From Bacillota bacterium (GTDB taxonomy: Bacteria; Bacillota; Clostridia; Lachnospirales; Lachnospiraceae), in contig JAEYGZ010000046.1 in NCBI GenBank assembly GCA_023409535.1, positions 186,001 through 250,000 of the forward strand: DNA of 64,000 nucleotides, read 5' to 3'. A program made the position numbers and the translations under genes. Below the pieces are notes generated by a model. It was not told the DNA's origin. It saw only the letters and a program-made list of their open reading frames with translations, and searched no databases. Positions 44,716 through 52,753 of the stretch are shown here, piece by piece; the stretch's first letter is position 1, and every line of letters starts with the position of its first letter.

Positions 44716-45936
44716 ATGAAGATAATTGACGGCGGCGTTACAGCAGCAAAGGGATTTCAGGCAGCCGGCATCTATGCCGGAATAAAGAAAAAAAGAAAAG
44801 ATATGGCTTTGGTATATTCCGCAGTGCCTGCAAAGGGTGCCGGAACCTTTACAACCAATGTGGTGAAGGCCGCTCCGGTAAAATGGGACATCAAGATTAC
44901 CAAGGAAAGCGATTATGTCCAGGCTGTGGTTTTAAACAGCGGTGTAGCCAATGCCTGCACCGGACAGGAAGGGGATTATAATAATGAACAGATGGCTCAG
45001 GCGGTTGCGGCTGTACTAAACCTGCCCGCAGGTGCCGTTTATACTGCCTCCACCGGTGTCATCGGTAAGCAGCTTCCCATTGATGTGATAAAAGAGGGAG
45101 TAAAGCTTCTGGCAGGGGAGCTGAAAGAGGGAATACAAGCCGGAACCCTGGCAGCAGAAGCGATTATGACTACCGATACCTATTCCAAGGAATGCGCTCT
45201 CAGCTTCACGGTGGACGGCAAAGAGATAACCGTCGGCGGAATGGCTAAGGGTTCCGGTATGATCCATCCGAATATGGCAACCATGCTGGGCGTTGTTACG
45301 ACAGATTTGAATATCAGCAAGGACCTTCTGCAGGAAGCCTTAAGCGCGGATGTGAAGAAGAGCTTTAACATGATCAGTGTGGATCGTGACACCTCTACCA
45401 ACGATTCCTTACTGGTGCTTGCCAACGGCCTTGCGGGAAATAAAGAGATTACCGAGAAGAACGAAGATTATGATACCTTCTGCAAAGCATTAAATGCAGT
45501 AACTACTACCTTAGCCAAGCGTATGGCGGCAGACGGTGAGGGTGCCACAAAGCTCCTGGAAGCCGAAGTCATCGGAGCGGGTACCTGGGAGGAAGCAGTA
45601 ACCTTAAGCAAATCCATCATTACCTCCAACCTGGTAAAGACGGCTGTCTTTGGAAATGACGCCAACTGGGGCCGGATCCTTTGTGCCATGGGTTACTCCG
45701 GTGTGGACTTTGATCCGGATAAGGTGGATCTGTATATTGAGAGTGTGGACGGAAAACTTAAATTAGTGGAGAACGGAATGGCTGCGGATTACTCCGAAGA
45801 GACTGCCACAAAGATCTTATCGGGGAAAGAAGTGAAAGCGACTGCGGATCTGAAATCTGGAACTGCCGCCGCTACCGCATGGGGCTGCGATTTGTCTTAT
45901 GACTATGTGAAGATTAACGCAGACTATCGTTCGTAA
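44716..45936 (+). CDS. argJ: Bifunctional ornithine acetyltransferase/N-acetylglutamate synthase
   Basis: A 406-residue ArgJ that recycles the acetyl group between acetylornithine and glutamate. The autoproteolysis site HPNMATMLGV contains the Ala-Thr bond whose Thr is the nucleophile (near residue 192). Other marks are MTTDTYSKE, SVDRDTSTNDS and ANWGRILCAMGYSG, and it ends with the usual NADYRS. Bifunctionality is usual in organisms without argA. It is the first gene of argJBD. Confidence 0.97.
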   Translation: MKIIDGGVTAAKGFQAAGIYAGIKKKRKDMALVYSAVPAKGAGTFTTNVVKAAPVKWDIKITKESDYVQAVVLNSGVANACTGQEGDYNNEQMAQAVAAVLNLPAGAVYTASTGVIGKQLPIDVIKEGVKLLAGELKEGIQAGTLAAEAIMTTDTYSKECALSFTVDGKEITVGGMAKGSGMIHPNMATMLGVVTTDLNISKDLLQEALSADVKKSFNMISVDRDTSTNDSLLVLANGLAGNKEITEKNEDYDTFCKALNAVTTTLAKRMAADGEGATKLLEAEVIGAGTWEEAVTLSKSIITSNLVKTAVFGNDANWGRILCAMGYSGVDFDPDKVDLYIESVDGKLKLVENGMAADYSEETATKILSGKEVKATADLKSGTAAATAWGCDLSYDYVKINADYRS

Positions 45937-45949
45937 TGGAGGAGACGGC

Positions 45950-46843
45950 ATGGAACAGATGGATCAGATTTTAATGAAGGCCCAGACCCTGATTGAGGCA
46001 CTTCCTTACATACAAAAGTTTAATCATAAGAAAGTAGTGGTAAAATACGGCGGCAGCGCCATGCTGGATGAGAACCTCCAGCTGAATGTCATCAAGGATG
46101 TTGCACTTTTAAAGCTGGTGGGCATGCAGCCCATCATTGTCCATGGAGGCGGTAAGGAGATTACAAAATGGCTCAGCCTGCTGGGGCATGAATCTACATT
46201 TGTAGAAGGACTCAGGGTTACCGATGCCCAGACCATGGAGGTTGCGGAAATGGTACTGGGGAAGGTCAATAAGTACTTAGTCCAAATGATGGAGAAGCTG
46301 GGTGTGAAGGCCGTGGGGATCAGCGGAAAGGACGGCTGCACCCTGAAGGTGGAGAAAAGAACCGTTAACGGACAGGATATCGGCTTTGTAGGTAATATCA
46401 AGGATGTGAATGTGAATCTGATCAATACGCTGATCGAGAATGACTTCATTCCTGTGATCGCACCAATCGGCTTGGATGAGGAATACCTGAACTACAATAT
46501 CAACGCGGACGATGCGGCCTGTGCGGTTGCGACTGCCATCGGTGCGGAGAAGCTGGTGTTCCTGACAGATATTGAAGGGGTTTATGCCAATCCTCAGGAT
46601 AAAAGCAGTCTGATCTCCGTGCTGACCCTGGATAAGGCAGACAAACTGTTAGACAGCGGTTATATCGGCGGCGGCATGCTGCCGAAGCTGAAGAATTGTC
46701 TGGATGCCGTAAGAAACGGCGTATCCAGAGTGCATATCCTGGATGGCCGGATCGAGCATTGCCTGCTGCTGGAGTTCTTTACAAATAAAGGGATCGGAAC
46801 AGCAATTATTGATCAGGCAAGTATCTTTGAGAATGAGATATAA
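45950..46843 (+). CDS. argB: Acetylglutamate kinase
   Basis: A 297-residue N-acetylglutamate kinase. Visible motifs are VVKYGGSAM, PIIVHGGGKEIT, EGLRVTD (substrate loop), NINADDAACAVA and LVFLTDIEGV, then SGYIGGGMLPKL near the C-terminus. It is 13 bases after argJ with a GGAGGAGA site. It is probably feedback-inhibited by arginine, since the N-terminal extension (about 20 residues, MDQILMKAQTLIEALPYI) is characteristic of arginine-sensitive enzymes. Confidence 0.97.
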   Translation: MEQMDQILMKAQTLIEALPYIQKFNHKKVVVKYGGSAMLDENLQLNVIKDVALLKLVGMQPIIVHGGGKEITKWLSLLGHESTFVEGLRVTDAQTMEVAEMVLGKVNKYLVQMMEKLGVKAVGISGKDGCTLKVEKRTVNGQDIGFVGNIKDVNVNLINTLIENDFIPVIAPIGLDEEYLNYNINADDAACAVATAIGAEKLVFLTDIEGVYANPQDKSSLISVLTLDKADKLLDSGYIGGGMLPKLKNCLDAVRNGVSRVHILDGRIEHCLLLEFFTNKGIGTAIIDQASIFENEI

Positions 46844-46857
46844 GGAGGCAGGTTTTT

Positions 46858-48045
46858 ATGCAGCAATATATAGAAGAAGCAGAAAAGGTACTGATGCACA
46901 CTTACAACCGCTGCCAGATTGTATTGGACCGCGGGGAAGGTGTCTATCTGTATGATGAGAATAATAAAAAATATCTGGACTTTGCCGCAGGAATTGCGGT
47001 ATTTGCCCTGGGCTATGGCAATAAGCAGTATAATGATGCTTTGAAAGCACAGATCGACAAGCTGTTACATACCTCCAACCTGTATTATAATATCCCTGCA
47101 ATCGAAGCGGCGAAAAAACTCGCGCAGGCAACCGGTATGGACCGGGTATTCTTCACCAGCAGCGGTACGGAAGCCATCGAAGGTGCGGTGAAGCTCGCCA
47201 GAAAGTACTATTACAGGAAGCATGGTATTGCTGACAGCCAGATTATCTCTATGGAGCATTCTTTTCACGGAAGGAGCATGGGAGCCCTGAGCATCACCGG
47301 TACGAAAAAGTATCGGGAAGCCTTTGGTCCTCTCATCGGCGGCGTTGTATTTGCCGAGTTTAATCAGCTGGATAGCGTAGCAGAGCTGGTTAACGAGAAA
47401 ACCTGTGCTATTATCATGGAGCCGGTACAGGGGGAAGGCGGCATCTATCCTGCCACAGGGGAATTTATCCGGGGGGTCAGAAAGCTTTGTGATGACAAGG
47501 GCATTCTTCTGATCTTTGATGAAATTCAGTGCGGAATGGGCAGAACGGGATCGATGTTCGCTTACGAGCAATATCAGGTGAAGCCTGATATTGTAACCAG
47601 TGCAAAGGCGCTTGGCTGTGGAGTTCCGGTAGGTGCTTTTGCCGCTGCACAAGAAGTGGCTGCCGCCTTTGAACCGGGAGATCACGGTACTACCTATGGA
47701 GGCAATCCCTTTGCAGCGGCAGCAGTCAGCAAGGTATTTGATTTGTTTGAAAGTGAAAAGCTTACTCAGCATGTACAGGAAGTGGCACCTTATCTGGCAG
47801 AGCGGTTGGAGGAGCTGGCAGCCAGGCATGATTGTATCTTGGAGCGCCGTGGTATGGGTCTGATGCAGGGACTGGAATTTAAGCTTCCGGTAAAAGACAT
47901 CATTGCCAAGGTAATGGAAGCAGGACTTATCCTGATCGCCGCAGGTTCTCATGTTATCCGGTTTGTACCGCCATTGATCATCGAAAAAAAGCATGTGGAC
48001 GAGATGATAGAAATTCTTGACGGCTGCATTGGGGAACTGCAATAA
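46858..48045 (+). CDS. argD: Acetylornithine aminotransferase
   Basis: A 395-residue class-III PLP aminotransferase. Motifs are YLYDENNKKYLDFAAGIAV, FFTSSGTEAIEGAVKLAR, SFHGRSMGALS, MEPVQGEGGIYPA, ILLIFDEIQCGMGRTG, and TSAKALGCGVPVGAF with the PLP-binding Lys. The start follows AAGGAGGC. It is the final gene of argJBD. argC and argF are not in the window. Confidence 0.96.
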   Translation: MQQYIEEAEKVLMHTYNRCQIVLDRGEGVYLYDENNKKYLDFAAGIAVFALGYGNKQYNDALKAQIDKLLHTSNLYYNIPAIEAAKKLAQATGMDRVFFTSSGTEAIEGAVKLARKYYYRKHGIADSQIISMEHSFHGRSMGALSITGTKKYREAFGPLIGGVVFAEFNQLDSVAELVNEKTCAIIMEPVQGEGGIYPATGEFIRGVRKLCDDKGILLIFDEIQCGMGRTGSMFAYEQYQVKPDIVTSAKALGCGVPVGAFAAAQEVAAAFEPGDHGTTYGGNPFAAAAVSKVFDLFESEKLTQHVQEVAPYLAERLEELAARHDCILERRGMGLMQGLEFKLPVKDIIAKVMEAGLILIAAGSHVIRFVPPLIIEKKHVDEMIEILDGCIGELQ

Positions 48046-48068
48046 AATAAGCTGATATAAAAGGAATG

Positions 48069-48103
48069 GGTTGTCATACCATACGGTGCGGCAACCTTTT
48101 TTT
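48069..48103 (+). terminator. Terminator after argD
   Basis: GGTTGTC...GGCAACC stem with an inner ACC/GGT pair and a following run of seven T. Confidence 0.85.
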
Positions 48104-48170
48104 CGTATATTTTCAATCTGATCTGGAAATGTTAAGAGGGTACGTTTGACTTGACTGGAAAGGCTTGGTG

Positions 48171-48626
48171 TTGTTTATGTGGTGGGGATTTTTAATTGCA
48201 ATTCTATCTGGAGCAATGATGAGCACCCAGGGAGTGTTTAATACTGGAGTAATGAAGCAGAGCAGTATTTGGGTATCGGCGGCGTTTGTTCAATTTTCAG
48301 CAATGCTGGTTTGTATCATCGCCTGGTATGTTACAGGCAGACAGGGTGAATTCTCGGCGCTGTTAAAGATCCAGAATAAATACATGCTGCTGGGAGGGGT
48401 GATCGGCGCATTTATAACCTATACCGTAATCAAAAGCGTGGATTCTCTGGGGCCGGCCATGGCAAATATGTTTATCATCATTGCACAGATGATTATCGCT
48501 TACCTGATTGAGTTGTTTGGCTTGTTCGGCTCAGAGAAGGTGAACTTTGAGTGGAAGAAGCTCATTGGAGTTGGTTTGGTGATTGCCGGTATCATCGTTT
48601 TTCAGGGAAGTTGGAAAAAATGCTAG
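48171..48626 (+). CDS. DMT-superfamily small membrane protein (YdcZ/DUF606)
   Basis: A protein of about 150 residues with five hydrophobic helices, recognisable as the YdcZ/DUF606 family of small drug/metabolite-type transporters: GAMMSTQGVFNTGVMKQSSIW in the first half and GLVIAGIIVFQG at the end. The start is uncertain; TTG 48171 is best spaced from GGAAAGG, whereas ATG 48177 is further away. Substrate unknown. Confidence 0.85.
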   Translation: MFMWWGFLIAILSGAMMSTQGVFNTGVMKQSSIWVSAAFVQFSAMLVCIIAWYVTGRQGEFSALLKIQNKYMLLGGVIGAFITYTVIKSVDSLGPAMANMFIIIAQMIIAYLIELFGLFGSEKVNFEWKKLIGVGLVIAGIIVFQGSWKKC

Positions 48627-48657
48627 GATTTTTCTTGCATTATAGATGAAATACCTA

Positions 48658-48686
48658 TTGTAAATGATGTGCAATTTATGTAAAAT
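48658..48686 (+). promoter_or_regulatory. Promoter for the comEA cluster
   Basis: TTGTAA (48658) and TAAAAT (48681) with a 17-base spacer, about 70 bases before the comEA start. Confidence 0.6.
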
Positions 48687-48754
48687 AGGATTGTCTTATG
48701 AAAAAGTATAGAGGGTACTTTTAAGTCTTCTTTGTTTATTTAGGGAAGATGCGT

Positions 48755-49498
48755 ATGAATAAGATAATTCGTAAAAAAGTAATAATGGTTGGTGCAGCCT
48801 GTGTATTTCTGCTGATTTCAGGCATTCTTTACAGCTGTGCTTACACAAAGGATACTTCGAATGCAGCCTTTCGTTCGGATTTGGCGGAGGAAGCAGGGAA
48901 TTCATCAGATAATCAGGAGATAAATCTGACGGTTGGTGCAGGAGCTTCCGATCAAGGGAAGGCTTCAGACAGCACGGAAACTTCTGCGGAGGATAAGAAG
49001 CAGGAGACAGAGGCTGTTCAGATTTCTGAGGAAAATCAAAAGAAAAAGCTCTATATCCACATATGCGGTGCAGTGGTTAATCCCGGAATATATGAAGCGG
49101 AAAGCGGTGACAGGATTTTCGGCCTGATTAAGCAGGCAGGCGGTTTAACTCCTGAGGCTGCCGGTGATTTTATCAATCAGGCACAGCCGGTGAACGATGG
49201 AGAGAGAATTTATATCCCAACCAAAGAAGAAGTTAAGAATAGTCCTGTGGGCGAATATGTATCAGGCGGGCAGGAAGCGGCAGGGAATACGGCGTCCGGC
49301 ACTCAGAAAATAAACATTAATACCGCCGGTGCGGATCAGTTAATGGAGCTTCCGGGAGTAGGGGAAGCCAAAGCTGACAGTATTATCAAATACAGGGAAG
49401 AGAACGGAAGCTTTCAAAAAATCGAGGATTTGATGAAGATTCCCGGTATAAAAGAGGGACTGTTCAATAAGATTATTGACTTGATAACGACACAGTAG
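48755..49498 (+). CDS. comEA: Competence protein ComEA, SLBB plus helix-hairpin-helix
   Basis: A 247-residue membrane-anchored DNA-binding protein of the ComEA type. A transmembrane/lipoprotein-like helix (about 7-27, with Cys at LYSC) is followed by a Ser/Glu/Asp-rich linker. An SLBB domain (about 92-150, KKLYIHICGAVVNPGIYEAES) precedes two helix-hairpin-helix motifs (INTAGADQLMELPGVGEAKADSI, IPGIKEGLFNKI). ComEA binds incoming DNA for ComEC. ATG 48755 is 8 bases after AGGGA. The com genes are interrupted by a two-component system. Confidence 0.95.
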   Translation: MNKIIRKKVIMVGAACVFLLISGILYSCAYTKDTSNAAFRSDLAEEAGNSSDNQEINLTVGAGASDQGKASDSTETSAEDKKQETEAVQISEENQKKKLYIHICGAVVNPGIYEAESGDRIFGLIKQAGGLTPEAAGDFINQAQPVNDGERIYIPTKEEVKNSPVGEYVSGGQEAAGNTASGTQKININTAGADQLMELPGVGEAKADSIIKYREENGSFQKIEDLMKIPGIKEGLFNKIIDLITTQ

Positions 49499-49562
49499 GG
49501 TGAAGCTTAGCGGCTTAAGATATATGCTCAGAGAGCAGGTTGCAGAAAGGTGTGGAATAGAT

Positions 49563-50261
49563 ATGGCGAAAAGAGTTCTTGTTGTTGATGATGAAAAGTT
49601 GATTGTTAAGGGAATCCGTTTCAGTCTGGAACAGGACGGCATGGAGGTTGACTGTGCCTATGATGGAGAAGAGGCGCTGGAAGCTGCGAAGCAGAAGGAG
49701 TACGATGTGGTACTTCTTGATGTGATGCTTCCCAAGCTTTCAGGGTTTGAGGTATGCCAGCAAATCAGGGAATTTTCCATGATGCCTATCATCATGCTTA
49801 CTGCAAAAGGCGATGATATGGATAAGATTCTGGGACTGGAATACGGAGCTGATGATTATATAACAAAACCCTTCAATATTTTGGAGGTGAAGGCAAGAAT
49901 TAAAGCAATCATTCGTCGGAGCGGAAAGAGTTCGTCTTCCGGAAATACCGATTCCAAGACGGTTGTTTTTGGTGAAATGAAGCTGGATTGTGAGAACAGA
50001 AGAGTCTATATCTCCGGTAAGGAAGTGAATCTCACCGCTAAGGAATTTGATCTTCTTGAGCTTCTGGTCTTTAATGCGAATAAAGTGTACAGCCGTGAGA
50101 ACCTGTTAAATATTGTATGGGGCTATGACTATCCGGGTGATGTGAGGACTGTGGATGTCCACATTCGTAGATTGCGTGAAAAGATAGAAAGCAATCCTAG
50201 TGAGCCAAAATTTATACATACAAAATGGGGTGTCGGATATTTTTTCCAAAATCAAGAATAA
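49563..50261 (+). CDS. PhoB/OmpR-type response regulator
   Basis: A 232-residue OmpR/PhoB regulator. Receiver domain with VVDDEK, Asp53 in VVLLDVMLPKL and KPFN; a winged helix follows (LTAKEFDLLELLVFN, then VRTVDVHIRRLREKIE and GVGYFF). ATG 49563 was chosen since the receiver begins there; upstream in-frame codons have no homology. The stop overlaps the kinase gene. It is a cognate pair placed inside the competence cluster. Confidence 0.95.
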   Translation: MAKRVLVVDDEKLIVKGIRFSLEQDGMEVDCAYDGEEALEAAKQKEYDVVLLDVMLPKLSGFEVCQQIREFSMMPIIMLTAKGDDMDKILGLEYGADDYITKPFNILEVKARIKAIIRRSGKSSSSGNTDSKTVVFGEMKLDCENRRVYISGKEVNLTAKEFDLLELLVFNANKVYSRENLLNIVWGYDYPGDVRTVDVHIRRLREKIESNPSEPKFIHTKWGVGYFFQNQE

Positions 50262-51681
50262 ATTTCGATTTTTTAATAGCATGAGAATGTACCTGCTTCT
50301 GGTATTTATTTTACTGGGAGTGGTACCTTTGTCATTTTTTACTTATATTTTATTAAATACCTATGAGGAGAAAGCAATAAGCAACCGGATTTCCGATATT
50401 CAGAGCCAGGGCTATATGCTTTCCAATATGCTGGATTCCAGAGGATTTCTGGCTACAGGAGAGGATGCACAGGTTGAGTCTGAAGTGGATCGAATCTCCG
50501 ATATCTATAACGGCAGAATTCTCATTGTGAACAGCAGTTTATATATCGTGAAGGATACGTATTCTCTGGAAGAGGGAAAATATCTGATCTCAGAGGATGT
50601 GATCAAATGCCTGAGCGGATCAGGGGGAAATCCTGTCCACGATTCTAAAAGTGATTATATCTCATTGACTTATCCTGTAACCCATAATGATAATGATTCG
50701 AAGGTGATAACAGGTGCTATTGTCATGAGATTTTCCACCAAGGATATTCAAGGTGTCAGAAACAGTATGGAGCAAAGGGTAGTTCTCTTTGTGATTATAC
50801 TGGCAATCCTGATAGTTTCCTTTGCAATCTATTTTTCCGGAGTCTTAACCAAACCCCTGACCAGTGTTGTGAATTCCATAGACCGTATGTCGGACGGCTT
50901 TAACAATGATACGGTGCCTCTGAAAGGTTACAATGAGATAGAAAAAATATCGGATTCCTTTAATCATATGATTAACCGGATGCAAAAGCTGGAGAATTCC
51001 AGACAGGAGTTTGTATCGAATGTGTCCCATGAACTGAAGACACCCATTACCTCCATCAAGGTACTGGCAGATTCTTTGCTGATGCAGGAGGATACCCCCG
51101 TGGAATTATACCGGGAATTCCTGGTAGATATTACGGATGAAATTGAACGGGAGAATAAGATCATCAATGATCTGCTTTCCCTGGTAAAGCTGGATAAAAC
51201 AGCCGGGGATATGAATATAGCACCGATCAATATCAATGAGTTATTGGAGCAGATATTAAAGCGTCTGACACCGATTGCAAAAAGGCAGAATATCGAGATG
51301 ATCTATGAGAGCTTCCGGCCGGTAATTGCCGAGGTTGATGAGGTGAAGCTGTCGCTGGCAGTCTCCAATCTCATCGAGAATGCCATAAAATATAATATCG
51401 AAGACGGCTGGGTCAGAGTGTCCTTGAATGCAGATCATAAATATTTCTTTATCAAGGTTTCTGATTCGGGCATCGGAATTCCCACAGAAGCCCAGGATTT
51501 CATCTTTGAGCGCTTTTACCGTGTTGATAAGGCCAGATCCAGAGAAACCGGCGGTACCGGTCTTGGCCTTGCCATTACGAAAAATGTGATACAGATGCAC
51601 CGCGGTGCGATCAAGGTATACAGTAAAGAAGGCGAAGGTACGACCTTTAATGTCAGAATTCCGCTGAACTATATTGTATAG
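50230..51681 (+). CDS. PhoR-type sensor histidine kinase
   Basis: A membrane kinase of about 483 residues. Helix at about 20-42, extracytoplasmic segment to about 185, second helix about 190-212, HAMP, then HisKA with VSNVSHELKTPITSIK (phospho-His) and the HATPase boxes NLIENAIKYN, DSGIGIP and GGTGLGLAI. It overlaps the regulator gene. The start is uncertain: GTG 50230 is used here; GTG 50200 and ATG 50281 are alternatives. It is followed by a GerMN lipoprotein gene. Confidence 0.93.
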   Translation: MSDIFSKIKNKFRFFNSMRMYLLLVFILLGVVPLSFFTYILLNTYEEKAISNRISDIQSQGYMLSNMLDSRGFLATGEDAQVESEVDRISDIYNGRILIVNSSLYIVKDTYSLEEGKYLISEDVIKCLSGSGGNPVHDSKSDYISLTYPVTHNDNDSKVITGAIVMRFSTKDIQGVRNSMEQRVVLFVIILAILIVSFAIYFSGVLTKPLTSVVNSIDRMSDGFNNDTVPLKGYNEIEKISDSFNHMINRMQKLENSRQEFVSNVSHELKTPITSIKVLADSLLMQEDTPVELYREFLVDITDEIERENKIINDLLSLVKLDKTAGDMNIAPININELLEQILKRLTPIAKRQNIEMIYESFRPVIAEVDEVKLSLAVSNLIENAIKYNIEDGWVRVSLNADHKYFFIKVSDSGIGIPTEAQDFIFERFYRVDKARSRETGGTGLGLAITKNVIQMHRGAIKVYSKEGEGTTFNVRIPLNYIV

Positions 51682-51699
51682 TGCAGAAATGAGGTAGGT

Positions 51700-52611
51700 A
51701 TGAAAAAAGTTATCGCTGTAATGTGCCTGTTCCTGATAACTCTTATATTTGGAGCATGCAATAACAATAATGATACGGACACGGCAGATGGTTCAAAGGT
51801 TAACGTATACTATATCGATTCAAAAACCTCGGCCCTGGTAAGCGAGGAATACCAGATTATCAGCAGTGACAAGGAGGAGCAGATAGAAGAGCTTCTTTAT
51901 ATGTTAAAGAAGAATCCTGAGAATTTGCTTTATAAAAGCGCCATGCCCGAGGCTGTTACCGTGAAGGAATTCATGATTAATGAAGATGGCAGCCTGACGA
52001 TTAATTTCGATACAACTTATACGGAACTGACGGGAATAGCGGAGGTTTTGTGCCGTGCCGCAGTGGTAAAAACCCTCAGCCAGCTCCAGGGAGTTGAGTA
52101 TATTCAGCTTTCTGTCAATGGTCAGCCTTTAATGGATTCGGCAGGTAATCTTGTGGGAATAATGACGAAAGATGATTTTATTGACAATACGGGTACAACC
52201 ACCAAGATGAAGCTTTATTTTGCCAATGAAAAGGGAGATGCACTGGTAGAGGATGTCAGGGATATTACCTATACGGGAACCGGTTCACTGGAAGAACTGG
52301 TATTAGAAGAGCTTATTGCAGGTCCCAATGATATCGATGTACGACGGACAATTCCGGAAGGAACCATCCTGAATAAGGTTGAGATGAAGGAAGGAATCTG
52401 TTATGTTGATTTTGATAAAAAGTTCATGGATAAGCTGTCGGATCTTACCGACGAAGTGGTAATTTACTCTGTTGTGAATACCTTAGTTGAGTTACCTTAT
52501 ATTAAGAAGGTACAGTTTCTTATAGACGGAGAGGTTCAGCCTGTTTACGGCGAAGGAGCTGCGTTTGACGTATTCTTTGAACGTAATCTGGCTCTTCTGG
52601 AGGAAAGCTAG
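51700..52611 (+). CDS. GerMN-domain lipoprotein
   Basis: A 303-residue lipoprotein with lipobox FGAC (Cys20). Two tandem GerMN domains are visible, at about 30-150 (VNVYYIDSKTSALVSEEY) and about 165-285 (MKLYFANEKGDALVEDVR and VVIYSVVNTLVELPYIKKVQFLIDG). GerM-type proteins act at the envelope in sporulation or germination, and similar lipoproteins accompany two-component systems (LpqB-like). It is 18 bases after the kinase gene. Confidence 0.92.
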   Translation: MKKVIAVMCLFLITLIFGACNNNNDTDTADGSKVNVYYIDSKTSALVSEEYQIISSDKEEQIEELLYMLKKNPENLLYKSAMPEAVTVKEFMINEDGSLTINFDTTYTELTGIAEVLCRAAVVKTLSQLQGVEYIQLSVNGQPLMDSAGNLVGIMTKDDFIDNTGTTTKMKLYFANEKGDALVEDVRDITYTGTGSLEELVLEELIAGPNDIDVRRTIPEGTILNKVEMKEGICYVDFDKKFMDKLSDLTDEVVIYSVVNTLVELPYIKKVQFLIDGEVQPVYGEGAAFDVFFERNLALLEES

Positions 52612-52671
52612 AAGGCAGCCAGCTTCATCAGAGCGTCAATAAGCCGTTGTTTGTGTTAAGAAGGTAATCAT

Positions 52672-52698
52672 ATGCTTCTATCCGTGTTAAGGAGATAA
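52672..52698 (+). CDS. Possible 8-codon leader ORF before comEC
   Basis: AAGAAGG followed 7 bases later by ATG opens the short frame MLLSVLRR. Its last codons, AGG AGA and the stop, fall within a perfect hairpin (TTAAGGAG 52687-52694, CTCCTTAA 52100s: 52700-52707) that contains a decoy AAGGAG. A GTGTTAAG word recurs at about 52653, 52684 and 52734. It may be a translational attenuator for comEC. Low certainty. Confidence 0.3.
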   Translation: MLLSVLRR

Positions 52699-52753
52699 CC
52701 TCCTTAATACAAGCAATAATTTACCTTTTATTTGTGTTAAGGGGGGATAACCT

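Noticed and set aside
47065..48042. 325-codon open frame antisense to argD
   Set aside because: It lies wholly opposite a perfectly conserved aminotransferase gene, lacks a ribosome binding site and its translation has no recognisable features.
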